A stretch of 64,000 nucleotides of DNA, taken from NCBI GenBank assembly GCA_041984235.1, contig JBHIYN010000017.1, positions 1-64,000 of the forward strand, in the 5' to 3' direction. The stretch's first letter is position 1; each line of letters starts with the position of its first letter. Shown in pieces: positions 7,745 through 16,888 of the stretch. Under the pieces are notes generated by a model. It did no database searches. It saw only the letters and a list, made by a program, of their open reading frames with translations, and was not told the origin of the DNA. The DNA is from JBHIYN01 sp041984235 (GTDB lineage: Bacteria > Pseudomonadota > Gammaproteobacteria > Ga0077536). The position numbers and the translations under genes are program-made.

Positions 7745-8074
7745 ATGACACAGTTGAACCTACCTGAGCCGATAGCCGCGTACTTCGACGCTGACCAGCG
7801 CGGCGGCGACACCGTAGCCCATTGCTTCTCGAAACAGGCCGTGGTCATCGATGAGGGCCGAACACACACCGGCCGGGCGGCCGTCGAGGCCTGGAAGGCG
7901 GCGGCGTCCGCCAAGTACGAATATGCGGTCGAGCCATTGCAGCTAGAGCAAAAGGATGGCCGTCATATCGTCACGGGTCGCGTGAGTGGAAATTTTCCCG
8001 GCAGCCCGGTGGAACTCGACTTCGTATTCGAGTTGATGCGCGGCAAAATCTCCTATCTCGAGATCGCGCCATGA
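7745..8074 (+). CDS. NTF2/SnoaL-like small protein
   Basis: This 109-aa protein has the NTF2-like cone-fold pattern. It has an N-terminal helix pair (PIAAYFDADQRGGDTVAHCF), the central motif DEGRTHTGRAAVEAWKA and C-terminal strands ending in VFELMRGKISYLEIAP. Members range from isomerases to hydrolases and binding proteins, so the reaction is unknown. A GGGAG ribosome site precedes ATG 7745. Its stop overlaps the next gene's start as ATGA, making it the first gene of a coupled operon opposite a LysR regulator. Confidence 0.8.
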   Translation: MTQLNLPEPIAAYFDADQRGGDTVAHCFSKQAVVIDEGRTHTGRAAVEAWKAAASAKYEYAVEPLQLEQKDGRHIVTGRVSGNFPGSPVELDFVFELMRGKISYLEIAP

Positions 8075-8853
8075 GCTTCGATCTCCGACTTGCCGGCAAA
8101 CGGGCGCTGGTCACCGGCGGGACGAAAGGCGTCGGTGCTGCAACCGTCGAATTGCTAGTCCGCGAGGGCGCTCGCGTCGCCGTTGCGGCGCGCTCACAGC
8201 CATCACGAGCGGCCGATGGCGTGCTCTACCTGGCAGCAGACCTGTCGACTGAAGAAGGAACTCGCACAACTGCCAGGTCAGTGCTGGAGCATTTCGGCGG
8301 AATCGACATTCTTGTCAACGTGGTCGGCGGGTCGAGCTCGCCGACCGGCGGATTCGCCGCCCTCGACGATGCTCGATGGTCGAAGGAGCTTAACGACAAC
8401 CTGATGTCCGCAGTTCGCCTCGATCGCGCCTTACTGCCTTCCATGCTCGATCAGCGCTCCGGCGTCGTTGTCCATGTCACATCGATTCAACGCATTCTGC
8501 CCTTACCCGAATCGACGATTGCCTACGCCGCCGCCAAAGCGGCGCTTTCTACCTATAGCAAGGCGCTCTCAAAAGAAGTTACGCCCAGAGGAGTTCGCGT
8601 CGTTCGTGTTTCTCCCGGCTGGGTCGAAACCGAAGCCGCGAGCCGACTTGTTGAGCGCATCGCTACCCAGGAAGGCACCGACTACGAAGGCGGGAAGCAG
8701 ATCATCATGCAAGGGCTTGGCGGTATCCCGCTTGGACGTCCCGCTAAGCCAGGCGAAGTAGCGGAGCTCATCGGCTTTCTGATTTCGCCGCGTGCGGCTT
8801 CCATCACCGGAGCCGAGTACGTCATCGATGGCGGCACGGTACCAACTGTTTGA
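8071..8853 (+). CDS. Short-chain dehydrogenase/reductase
   Basis: This 260-aa classical SDR carries the cofactor-binding motif TGGTKGVGAA near residue 13, the catalytic serine region VTSIQR and the catalytic YAAAK motif. The C-terminus ends GAEYVIDGG, as in many SDRs. The enzyme should oxidise or reduce a hydroxyl/keto group with NAD(P)H in the cytoplasm. The substrate cannot be named. Translation is coupled to the NTF2-like gene by a 4-base overlap, and an exported alpha/beta hydrolase follows 104 bases later, suggesting one small-molecule pathway under the LysR regulator. Confidence 0.88.
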   Translation: MSFDLRLAGKRALVTGGTKGVGAATVELLVREGARVAVAARSQPSRAADGVLYLAADLSTEEGTRTTARSVLEHFGGIDILVNVVGGSSSPTGGFAALDDARWSKELNDNLMSAVRLDRALLPSMLDQRSGVVVHVTSIQRILPLPESTIAYAAAKAALSTYSKALSKEVTPRGVRVVRVSPGWVETEAASRLVERIATQEGTDYEGGKQIIMQGLGGIPLGRPAKPGEVAELIGFLISPRAASITGAEYVIDGGTVPTV

Positions 8854-8957
8854 AGGAGGTGCGCGACCGCAATCGAACTGCATCTCAGACTGGCATTTTC
8901 AACTGCATTAGCAACTTCGAATCGTCAGAAAAAACACATTTTGGAAGGAGAGTCATC

Positions 8958-9893
8958 ATGGGAAACTTCGCAAGCAATACTGCAACAGGAATATTGGCGG
9001 CTGCAGTCCTAACGACCGGACTTTATGACACGGCGCTCGCGCAGCCAGGCGTTAGCCGCACCGTCAACTACATCACCACCCAGGACGGTGTACAGCTGTA
9101 CTACAAAGACTGGGGCCCCCGAAATGGCCCGGTGGTCACCTTTAGCCACGGCTGGCCACTCAATTCCGATAGCTGGGAATCGCAAATGGTTTTTCTTGCG
9201 AACAACGGCTATCGCGTCATCGCTCACGATCGCCGTGGACATGGACGCTCGAGTCAACCGTGGGAAGGTAACGATATGGACCACTACGCGGACGATCTGG
9301 CCGCGGTCATCGAAGCCCTTGAGCTACGCGACGTTACTCTCGTCGGCTTCTCCACCGGCGGTGGAGAGGTAGCGCGCTACATCGGACGCCATGGCACCAG
9401 CCGGGTGAAGAAAGCGGTGTTGATCGGTGCTGTCACGCCGCTGATGCTGCAGACGCCGGATAACCCTACAGGCACACCCATCGACGTATACGACGAGATT
9501 CGTCGGGGCGCGCTCGAAAATCGCTCGCAACTCTATCGCGACATCGCCTCGGGTCCGTTCTTCGGCTTCAACCGGTCAGGCGCTAACGTCTCGCAGGGGC
9601 TAATCGACTCCTTCTGGATTCAGGGTATGCAGGCCGGTCACAAGAACACGTTCGACTCCATCAAGGCGTTCTCGGAGACCGACTTTCGGCCGGACCTGAA
9701 GAAGTTCGACGTGCCGACGCTCATCCTGCACGGCGGCGATGATCAACTCGTCCCCGTTGACAACAGCGCCCGCGCTGCCCATCAGTTGATCGCAGGCAGC
9801 AAGCTCGTGATCTACGAAGGCGGACCGCACGGCATCACTGACACCCACAAGGACCGGCTGAACCGGGACCTCCTCGCCTTCCTCCGCGAATGA
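8958..9893 (+). CDS. Exported alpha/beta hydrolase, chloroperoxidase-like
   Basis: This 311-aa protein starts at ATG 8958 behind a strong AAGGAG site. An N-terminal signal peptide runs to about ALAQP (residue 30). The fold follows non-heme chloroperoxidase/arylesterase enzymes: oxyanion HGWP, DRRGHGRSS, and the nucleophile elbow GFSTGGGE with Ser132. The acid is Asp261 or 262 in HGGDD, and His291 lies in GGPHG. Relatives are usually cytoplasmic and about 275 residues long, so the export signal is the unusual part. Hydrolysis of an ester or lactone in the periplasm is likely. It completes the LysR-linked operon. Confidence 0.85.
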   Translation: MGNFASNTATGILAAAVLTTGLYDTALAQPGVSRTVNYITTQDGVQLYYKDWGPRNGPVVTFSHGWPLNSDSWESQMVFLANNGYRVIAHDRRGHGRSSQPWEGNDMDHYADDLAAVIEALELRDVTLVGFSTGGGEVARYIGRHGTSRVKKAVLIGAVTPLMLQTPDNPTGTPIDVYDEIRRGALENRSQLYRDIASGPFFGFNRSGANVSQGLIDSFWIQGMQAGHKNTFDSIKAFSETDFRPDLKKFDVPTLILHGGDDQLVPVDNSARAAHQLIAGSKLVIYEGGPHGITDTHKDRLNRDLLAFLRE

Positions 9894-10184
9894 GCAAAGA
9901 CGTATAAGCTGCCATTCTGGTGGCTCGACAAAGGGTGGTCTCGCCTGACAGGACCTGATTGGCGCCGGCACCAACCGTCGGGAGACCGGGCGGGCCCGTC
10001 CAGCACCGTGCAGATCGGCGCCACGCCTCGGAATTCTTCGCGGCGACGGCTTCGGCGACGCCGCTGGGCCCCGCCGCCGGTTCCCTGGACAGGCGACGCC
10101 GTTACCGCGTCGCACGCACCGCGATGCCGGCGGGCTGAGCGACGGCCGACGCCGCGAGCCACTCAGGAAAAGGAGAGCGAGAAC

Positions 10185-10500
10185 ATGGACCTGGGTTTGC
10201 AGGGTAAGCGCGCCGCGGTAACCGGCGCCTCACGCGGGATCGGCAGGGCGATCGCCGAACGCCTGGCCGCGGAAGGCTGCGCCGTCGCCATCTGCGCGCG
10301 CGACGCAGCCGGGGTCGCCGCCGCCGCGCGCCATCGGCGAGAGCACGGGCGGCAATGCCGAAGTAGCCGGTACGGCCGTCGACGTCGGCGACGCCGCGGC
10401 AATGCGCCGCTGGATCGACGACACCGCCGCGGCATTCGACGGCCTCGACATCGTCGTCGCCAACGTCAGCGCGCTCAGCGTGCTCGCCGCGCTCGAGGAC
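10185..10500 (+). pseudogene. Short-chain dehydrogenase, frameshifted and truncated
   Basis: After a good ribosome site (AAAAGGAG) the frame from ATG 10185 gives GLQGKRAAVTGASRGIGRAIAERL, a normal SDR start. Around 10325 the homology moves to another frame (AIGESTGGNAEVAG, then WIDDTAAAFDGLDIVVAN). Near 10500 SDR similarity stops before the catalytic YxxxK region. The following bases, to a stop at 10567, encode an unrelated short tail. The gene is therefore broken by both a frameshift and a deletion. Confidence 0.75.
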
Positions 10501-10711
10501 GACGATCGTGATCGTGCCCGGGGCGGAAGCGCTGGTGCGGGCGACGCATTACCTGGTCGGGGTGTGAGCCGATCCTGACTGCGGATCGACAGCAGATTCC
10601 GACCTCGTCCGGGATCCGCGCAGCGCACTGCGGCGCAGAGCACGATCACAGGGCGACGACCAGCGCCGGCCCTGACCTCGATCGCGGCCGCCTTCGGGCG
10701 CGGCCCGGTGC

Positions 10712-10969
10712 TCAGGCGAGACCGGGCAGCAGCGCCTTGAGGCCTTCGGCCAGCATACCCATCGCGATCACCGAGAGAATCAGGCCCATCACCCGCGTCA
10801 CCACGAGCAGCGTGATGGCGACCGCCACGGCGCACGATCGCGCCGTCTGCCTCGACTCCGCGATCGACCGCCCCTTGGTCATGCCGGCGAAGATGCCGGT
10901 GTTCCCGATCGGGTTCACCATCGAGAAGAGCGCGGCGACGAAACTCGCCACGGCGGCTTCTGGCGTCAT
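10712..10969 (-). pseudogene. MarC-family membrane protein with internal deletion
   Basis: From ATG 10969 the sequence is the MarC N-terminus (FVAALFSMVNPIGNTGIF, then an AITLLVV membrane segment). It passes directly into TRVMGLILSVIAMGMLAEGL, the usual last transmembrane segment of the family. MarC proteins are about 200 residues with six membrane spans; only 85 residues remain here. The middle is missing without loss of frame. It probably arose by deletion and is unlikely to function. Confidence 0.7.
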
Positions 10970-11113
10970 GGCCGTGGTCGTTCGTGAGTCGTGGGGGCTT
11001 TGGAGCCGGAGTGGAATTCGTTCCCGTTCGCCGCCCACAAACCGGGGCGTGGTCTTAGCGATGTGGCAAGACCGTCATCCTCGAGCTCGCGGCGGCGCTG
11101 CTGCGCGGGCCGA

Positions 11114-12196
11114 TTACTCTCCCTTCAGGTTCACGCGCAGGATCCGGTCACCGTGGAACGAGCCGATGAACAGCTCGTCGCCGACGTGCAGGCCGACCGT
11201 GCCGGCACCCATGGGTGCGCCATCGGACTCGTACAGGGTTTCGACGATGGTCATCGAATCGGGATCGAGCGCGACGATTTTGAACGGAATGCCACAGGCG
11301 CCCCGCTCGAAGCTCAGGCATTCGGCGAATTGCTCCGGTGAGAGATCCCGCGCCAGGGACGAGATCAGCACGCGGCCGTCGGGGGCCCAGCGCGCGTTGT
11401 CGGGCATGTCGACCGTCGCCCGGCCGAGCTCGCGGCCGGTCGCAACCTCGACCTTGCGCACGCTGTGCTCGGCGGTCGCGTTCATGTAGATGAAGCGGCC
11501 GTCGGGCGAGGTGACGATGCCGTTCGGCATCGCACCCTCGGTGCCGCCGATGTCCCTGAAGGCCTTGTCGGCCTGGGACCAGGCGTACGCGTGGCCCGTC
11601 ACGTAACGGGGGATGGCCTTCTTGAGATCGATGTGTGGCTCGAGCGGGATCATCTGCGTGGTGTAAAAGTCGCCATTCGAGATCGCCGCCACGCTGTTGA
11701 GTGACGCGTTGGGCGGCGCCGGCACGCAACCCCGCCACTCCACCTGCCAGTCGGTCCCGGACCCCATGACCTCGAACAACTCGACGGCCTCGCGGCCGCC
11801 GTGCTGGATGACCAGCAATTGCAGCCGCCCGTCGTCGCGGCGGACCAGGTCGATGCCGTGGCTGTTGAACGGCTCCGCCGGCGGCGTGGCGCAGGCCGGG
11901 TCCCCCCAGCCGGCTTCCGCCGTGCCCGTGCCCTGCCCGCCGCGGAACACGGTGTGCTGCTTCTCGCTCTCGAGCTCGAAGACCAGCAGCCGGCCCGTGG
12001 CCTCCGCCGAGGCGCCGTACTCCCCGATCAGGATCGCCTCGTTTCCCGGCAGTACGACCATGTCCTCGGGGTTGGAGAAACCGCAGATTGGCTTTGCATT
12101 GCCCTTCGGTTCGCAGTCGATGATGGGCTGCGCGGCGAATGCCCGGGAACCGAGCAGTACGATCGCGAGCGCGGCGAAAGAGCATGGGAATCTCAC
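11114..12196 (-). CDS. Exported SMP-30/propeller-like protein
   Basis: This 360-aa protein starts at GTG 12196 behind GAGGAG. It has a clear signal peptide (RFPCSFAALAIVLLGSRAFA) ahead of a beta-propeller-like body. Visible blade features are NPEDMVVLPGNEAILIGEYG, NSHGIDLVRRDDG, PNGIVTSPDGRFIYMNAT and DNARWAPDGRVLISS. This pattern resembles gluconolactonase/arylesterase-type six-bladed propellers. Four cysteines near the ends could form disulfides in the periplasm. A lactonase or esterase activity is possible but the metal ligands cannot be assigned with certainty. It stands alone between a broken MarC gene and a gene-free stretch. Confidence 0.7.
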   Translation of the reverse strand: MRFPCSFAALAIVLLGSRAFAAQPIIDCEPKGNAKPICGFSNPEDMVVLPGNEAILIGEYGASAEATGRLLVFELESEKQHTVFRGGQGTGTAEAGWGDPACATPPAEPFNSHGIDLVRRDDGRLQLLVIQHGGREAVELFEVMGSGTDWQVEWRGCVPAPPNASLNSVAAISNGDFYTTQMIPLEPHIDLKKAIPRYVTGHAYAWSQADKAFRDIGGTEGAMPNGIVTSPDGRFIYMNATAEHSVRKVEVATGRELGRATVDMPDNARWAPDGRVLISSLARDLSPEQFAECLSFERGACGIPFKIVALDPDSMTIVETLYESDGAPMGAGTVGLHVGDELFIGSFHGDRILRVNLKGE

Positions 12197-12824
12197 GATG
12201 GATCTCCTCGGGTTCGCGCCAGTCGAGGTGCCGGATGGTGCCACGCCCTCATAGTCCGGGCAAACGCGGCCGGGACCAAGTCATGTCGCACGTGCATGGA
12301 GCGGCCCGGATCGGGCGGCGACACTACCGCCTGGCAATCGGATTGTCGGGCCGGCGGCAGGGGCCCGGTCCGGCTGCTGCTCACCTGGTCGGCCGAACGA
12401 GACGGCGGGCGCGATCGGCCTCGCACAAAGTCCACCCTCGCCACGATGAGCGCGGCGGTGGAAGTGCTGGCGGGGAGCGCCGCGGCCTCGAGCCAGGCAC
12501 GCGCGCTGGCCGACCTCGCCGCCGGCGCAGCGCACCCCAGAGCACGTGATGATGGTGGTGCGGCGGATTGCCACCGCCGCCACCGACCGGGTCACGGTGC
12601 AGGTGCATGTCAGCCAAACGCCGACATGGCGTCGACAAGGCGCCGGCCGGCTCGCCGACGGGACGGAGCATCCGGACCGGGCACATGCACAGCCCCTGAA
12701 ATGGCATCGCGCGGGTCGCGCACGACGGGATTCCGAATGACAACGGACGCCCTCCCCGGTCGTCGGCGACGCTCGACCCGCCCCTTCGGCTGGGCTACAG
12801 TGCGGCCTGCATTCGGGGGGAACA
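12197..12824. other. Gene-free stretch
   Basis: Nothing recognisable was found in these 628 GC-rich bases. Open frames on both strands give arginine- and proline-rich translations without domains. The stretch separates the minus-strand propeller gene from the plus-strand SnoaL-like gene. It should contain both promoters, but no confident boxes stand out. Confidence 0.5.
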
Positions 12825-13301
12825 ATGGGCATACGACTCGAGGATGAGTACGCCATACGCGCGCTGATCGATCGCTACGGTGCCGGTGTCGACGAACGCG
12901 ACTGGCAACGCTGGAGTAACATCTTCACCGATCCGCTCGACACCGATTTCAGCGGCATCGATCCGGCGTTCGCGCCGGCTACCCTCGCCCGCGCCGACCA
13001 CGTTGCCGGCACCCGCGCGGTACTGGAGCAGTTCGACGCCACCCAGCACATGATCACCAACGTGCAGGTTCACTTCGGCGCAGACGGCGACAGTGCACAG
13101 GTGCGCGCCGTGATGCGCGCCGAGCACTGGCTCGACGGCCTGCGCGGCGCACCACGCTACACCATGTTCGGGGTCTACGAGAACGGGGTCACGCGGAGCG
13201 GCGACGGCTGGCGTATCAGCGCGCTGGCGCTACGGGTCATACGCGAGGAAGGCAACTGCGACGTGTGGGCCGAGGCGCTGCGCCGCGCCGCGGGAAACTG
13301 A
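12825..13301 (+). CDS. SnoaL-like / NTF2-fold protein
   Basis: This 158-aa protein begins EDEYAIRALIDRYGAGVDERDWQRW and ends with the strand WRISALALRVIREEGN. This is the layout of SnoaL-like_4 proteins, which include ring-hydroxylating dioxygenase beta-subunit relatives, dehydratases and isomerases of steroid-like substrates. A GGGGGGAA site precedes ATG 12825. An SDR starts 36 bases downstream, so the two probably form an operon acting on the same hydrophobic substrate. Confidence 0.8.
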   Translation: MGIRLEDEYAIRALIDRYGAGVDERDWQRWSNIFTDPLDTDFSGIDPAFAPATLARADHVAGTRAVLEQFDATQHMITNVQVHFGADGDSAQVRAVMRAEHWLDGLRGAPRYTMFGVYENGVTRSGDGWRISALALRVIREEGNCDVWAEALRRAAGN

Positions 13302-13336
13302 TTTTCTGACGGCGCGTGCGCCGGGAGGTACAGGCT

Positions 13337-14143
13337 ATGGCTGTGGTTCTGATTACCGGGTGCACGTCGGGCATCGGCGAACGCACGGCCCTGGCGCTGG
13401 CGCGCGCCGGCGCCGACGTGGCGGCGGCCTGCCGCGACCCGAAACGTGCGGCCCCGCTGCTGGACGCGGCGCGCGCGGAAGGGCTGTCGCTCGCGGCGGT
13501 CACGCTCGACGTCGGCGACGAAGCGTCGGTTGCGGCCGGCGTTGCCGCCGCGCGGGAGCGCTTTGGCGAACTCGACGTGGTCGTCAACAACGCCGGACTG
13601 CACCTGATCGCGCCAGCCGAGATGGCCACCATCGCGCAGTCTTCCCGCATCCTCGACACCAACGTGCTCGGCGCGCTGCGGGTCATGCAGGCGGTACTTC
13701 CGGCGATGCGTGAGCGCGGTCGCGGCCGCGTCATCAACGTCACTTCCGGCGCCGCGTTCATCGCGGTGCCACACATGGCGATGTACGCTGCCAGCAAACA
13801 CGCCATCGATGCACTGTCCGCGGCGATGGCGAACGAACTGAAACCGTTCGGCGTGACCATCGCGACAGTGGCACCGGGCTGTTTTCACACCGCGATCATG
13901 GACAAGGGCATCCTCGCGCGCGAGACCTTCGACTACAGCGACTACGCTGCAACCCAGTGCCAGCAACACATCGACGATGTCGCCAACGCGCCCGATCCGG
14001 AGCCGGTCGCCGCCGCTATCGTGCAGGTCGCGCTAGGCGCGGACGAACCACCACTCAGAACCCTGGTCGGCGAGGACGTGGGCGTGCTGGCGCCGGAAGC
14101 CGAAATGAAAGACGGCTACCAGGCGTGGTTCGCGCCCGCCTGA
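13337..14143 (+). CDS. Short-chain dehydrogenase/reductase
   Basis: This 268-aa SDR starts at ATG 13337, with GGGAGG ahead of it. It has TGCTSGIGERTA for cofactor binding, NNAG at the end of strand four, the serine segment NVTSGAA and the catalytic motif YAASKHA. The extended C-terminus (ETFDYSDYAATQCQ and later) resembles SDRs of the retinol/17-beta-hydroxysteroid type rather than FabG. It shares a likely operon with the SnoaL-like protein. Substrate unknown. Confidence 0.87.
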   Translation: MAVVLITGCTSGIGERTALALARAGADVAAACRDPKRAAPLLDAARAEGLSLAAVTLDVGDEASVAAGVAAARERFGELDVVVNNAGLHLIAPAEMATIAQSSRILDTNVLGALRVMQAVLPAMRERGRGRVINVTSGAAFIAVPHMAMYAASKHAIDALSAAMANELKPFGVTIATVAPGCFHTAIMDKGILARETFDYSDYAATQCQQHIDDVANAPDPEPVAAAIVQVALGADEPPLRTLVGEDVGVLAPEAEMKDGYQAWFAPA

Positions 14144-14247
14144 GCGGGCCGCCCCGGGCAGCGCGCCGCAACCGGTGTCAGTACGCGTGGCCGTGAGCAA
14201 GCTCTTCGCCGGTCGCCGCGCGCGCATCGACGATGTCGACCTCGAAT

Positions 14248-14515
14248 GACCACGATGGAATACGAGAAGTCGCGATCGCACCAGCAGGAATTCGATCGAG
14301 CGCTGTGACCGTTTACGCGATGTTCATTGCGTACATTCTCGCCGGAATGCTTGCCGCACCCTTGCCACAATGCGCTCGAAATCGCGCGTGCGTCGACGTG
14401 ACTAAGCGACGTGCTATGTGATTGTTGTTTACCGTGTTCCCGTCCAGGCACCTGACCCGGAACGGGTGCCGGGACGCTTCCACACGGCAGGGCTCGCTGA
14501 TTGGACCCGAGCACC
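14248..14515 (+). repeat. Element-end repeat, copy B (decayed)
   Basis: This stretch is a diverged copy of 5213-5491, alignable from ATGGAATACGA through GTCGACGTGACTAAGCGA and GTGCTATGTGATTGTTG to the GGGTGCCGG and CACACGGCAGG blocks. The final segment that is a tRNA T arm in copy A is here too degenerate to fold. No xis-like or integrase sequence adjoins it. It marks a second, older integration or a translocated end of the same element family. Confidence 0.65.
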
Positions 14516-14535
14516 GCGATTACCATCGCCCGCTG

Positions 14536-15402
14536 CTATGCGGGCCGATAATACGGTTTCGTACCGCTAACGGTTACCCGCTGCATCGTGCGCACCTGCG
14601 GAAAGAAGTCAGCAAGCGCACGGTGCTGCGTACAGCGGTTATCCCAGAATGCGACCGAATTCGGCTCCCAGTGAAAACGCACATGGAATTCGGGTGTTTC
14701 GATATGCCGAAACAAGTGATCGAGTAGTGACGCGGATTCGGCTTCCGTGAGTTCCTTGATACGCGTGGTAAATACACGGTTTACGAACAGCGCCTGGCGG
14801 CCGGTCTCCGGATGTGTGCGGATCACCGGATGTTCCGCGCGCGGATAGTTGGCCACGGTGCCCTTGATCTTCGTATATACGTGCTCGCTCTCATGGATCG
14901 CGGTGAGACCGCAGAGGAATGTCTTCATGGAACCGGACAGCGCGTCATAGGCCGCATACATACTCGCCCAGCACGTATCACCGCCTGCTGCCGGTACGAC
15001 GCGTGCATACAGGATCGACCCGAGGTTCGGTACCTCGTCGCATGACACGTCCGAGTGCCAGACGCTGGCTGCGTACGGACTCTTTTCGTCCGAGTGGAGC
15101 ATGAGGATCTCCGGATGGCCTTCCGGTCCCGGGATCGCGGGATGACGATGCAATGATCCGAAATGCCGCCCGAGCGCCTTGTGGTCATCCATGGTCATCT
15201 TCTGTTCGCGAAAGAAGAGCACCTGGTATTCCAGCAGAGCACGCTTCAAATCCGAAACCTGGGCCGCGCTGAGCGGCTCGCCGAGCGCGATTCCGCGTAC
15301 GAGACCGCCTATCGCGGGCGTCAGCGGCGTTACTTCGAAGGACGCGAATACGCCCGGTGCGTTTCCGCCCGTGTCGGTCGCTCCGTCATGCGCTGCGTTC
15401 AT
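14536..15402 (-). CDS. TauD/TfdA-family 2-oxoglutarate dioxygenase
   Basis: This 288-aa protein contains the Fe(II) ligands of the family: His116 and Asp118 in VWHSDVS, and His260 in RCTQHRA. Arg275 in TMQRVTV should bind 2-oxoglutarate. Known members hydroxylate taurine, alkyl sulfates, 2,4-D and related acids to release sulfite, aldehydes or phenols. I chose ATG 15402 because AGGAGGAG lies just upstream; a TTG one codon earlier is less likely. The haloalkane dehalogenase gene lies 124 bases upstream on the same strand, suggesting a linked xenobiotic or organosulfur/organohalide function. The substrate is unknown. Confidence 0.88.
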   Translation of the reverse strand: MNAAHDGATDTGGNAPGVFASFEVTPLTPAIGGLVRGIALGEPLSAAQVSDLKRALLEYQVLFFREQKMTMDDHKALGRHFGSLHRHPAIPGPEGHPEILMLHSDEKSPYAASVWHSDVSCDEVPNLGSILYARVVPAAGGDTCWASMYAAYDALSGSMKTFLCGLTAIHESEHVYTKIKGTVANYPRAEHPVIRTHPETGRQALFVNRVFTTRIKELTEAESASLLDHLFRHIETPEFHVRFHWEPNSVAFWDNRCTQHRALADFFPQVRTMQRVTVSGTKPYYRPA

Positions 15403-15526
15403 CAAACTCCTCCTGCGCCGGTGTCAGCAACCGGCATCCTGTGTACGAACCGGGAGGTATACCGGCCGGCAAGCGGCAAATGCGTATCCCAGGTGCCGGC
15501 GTCGGGTGCAGTGTGCGCCCCGGGTG

Positions 15527-16426
15527 TCAGCGTGTGTCACGGCTGTCCGTATCGAGGTGGGTAAGCCACTCATCGAGTGCCGTCGTGATCGGCGCTGCGG
15601 AATCCTCCTGAATGAAATGCAGCCCGGGCACTTTGACGGTACGCGTGTGTCGCCACGCTCTTGCCAAAGCTGCAGGCGAGCCGCGCATGATCATGCCGGG
15701 GTCTGCTTCGATGAATAGTTTCGGCATCGGCGCATCGCGCATGTACGCACCGTAGGCATCGATCGTTGCGCAGACCTCGGGTGGACTGCCATCGAGAGGC
15801 AACTGCCGTGGCCAGCTTATCGTTGGCCGTCGGGATTCACCTGCATCGAGAAACGGCGCGCGATACGCTTCCATCTCGTCGTTCGAGAGGTCACGGAGAA
15901 TCGCGCTCGGAAATACTGTTTCGATCAATTCGTTCGTATCGAGAACCGCTTCCCCGGCAGGGGAACGGAAGCGCTCGAACATGGGCCGTGCCGCGCCTGG
16001 CCATTCGTCCCAGTCGAGTTGTTTCACGAAGCCTTCCATGTGCGCCACGCCGCGGACGGCTTGCGGGTGTTGCCGGCACCATTCGAATCCGAGCGCCGTA
16101 CCCCAGTCGTGGAGAACAAACGTCACGTCACGCTCGATTCCGAGCGCCTCCCAGGCGGAATAAAGATACCGCTCGTGTTCTTTCAGCGAATAACTGTCGG
16201 CAGTGGAGTCCGGCAGTTTGCTCGAATCGCCCATACCGACGAGGTCGACGGCGATACATCTGCCGTGATGCGTGAGGTGCGGCATGATGTGTCGCCACAG
16301 GTACGATGAGGTCGGGTTGCCATGCTGGAAGACGATAGGTCGACCTACACCCATCTCGACGTATGCCATGTCGAGACCATTCACGCGAACCCGACGCTTG
16401 TGGCTGCGCCATTGAGCAATCTTCAT
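15527..16426 (-). CDS. Haloalkane dehalogenase, HLD-II type
   Basis: This 299-aa alpha/beta hydrolase has the complete HLD-II pentad at positions equivalent to LinB. These are Asn37 in HGNPTS, nucleophile Asp107 and halide-binding Trp108 in LHDWGTALGF, acid Glu131 in HMEGF, and His270 in GLHFIQED. LinB uses N38, D108, W109, E132 and H272. Known enzymes replace a halogen on an alkane or cycloalkane carbon with hydroxyl. The ATG at 16426 overlaps the stop of the preceding frameshifted gene as TGATG, so translation was coupled. The enzyme appears intact. Confidence 0.9.
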   Translation of the reverse strand: MKIAQWRSHKRRVRVNGLDMAYVEMGVGRPIVFQHGNPTSSYLWRHIMPHLTHHGRCIAVDLVGMGDSSKLPDSTADSYSLKEHERYLYSAWEALGIERDVTFVLHDWGTALGFEWCRQHPQAVRGVAHMEGFVKQLDWDEWPGAARPMFERFRSPAGEAVLDTNELIETVFPSAILRDLSNDEMEAYRAPFLDAGESRRPTISWPRQLPLDGSPPEVCATIDAYGAYMRDAPMPKLFIEADPGMIMRGSPAALARAWRHTRTVKVPGLHFIQEDSAAPITTALDEWLTHLDTDSRDTR

Positions 16427-16706
16427 CAATCGTTCTCCTGCCGGACCCGGGCGACGAGATCGTGGTCAACCTGGGTCAGTCCGGAATCGGGACGCATCGG
16501 CTCCATGGACGGTGTCATGAATGCACGCAGGCCCGTGTTGTCGCTGGCATACAACCTGACGACGTACGGCAGAAACCCGCGTTTTCCTCGATACCCCTGA
16601 CCAGCGCGGCCACCTCGTCGTCCAGGCTATTTCGCTCTACCAGATCGAGCCCGCAGATCGTGCGCCGTGATTCGGCTGCCGCCGTGTCGTTCATGCTCGT
16701 TGCCAT
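16426..16706 (-). pseudogene. Carboxymuconolactone-decarboxylase/AhpD-like fragment, frameshifted
   Basis: From ATG 16706 the first frame gives LDDEVAALVRGIEENAGF. Homology then continues in another frame as LPYVRLYASDNTGLRAFM and SGLTQVDHDLVARVRQEND before a stop that overlaps the dehalogenase ATG. The combined sequence resembles the first half of AhpD/CMD-type peroxidase-related proteins. The active-site CxxC part is absent, so the gene is both frameshifted and truncated. The neat overlap with the dehalogenase suggests the pair was once an operon. Confidence 0.5.
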
Positions 16707-16888
16707 CAGTGAATCTCCACGTCGAAGCAGTTGCCACCGCCTCTAGCCTAGCGAGGCGGTGGGAGTGAAACCACTTCATATCGTGAAGTGCGAGGATCCG
16801 GAAATCGCCGGGTATCCTCGCGGGCAGTATTGCCCCGTCTCCAGGGCGCTCGAAAATCCCGGGGAGAAGTGAACGCTGCTGATCCTGC

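Noticed and set aside
12281..12856. A 191-codon minus-strand frame in the gap before the SnoaL-like gene
   Set aside because: The translation is arginine/serine-rich with no motif and overlaps the start of the SnoaL-like gene.
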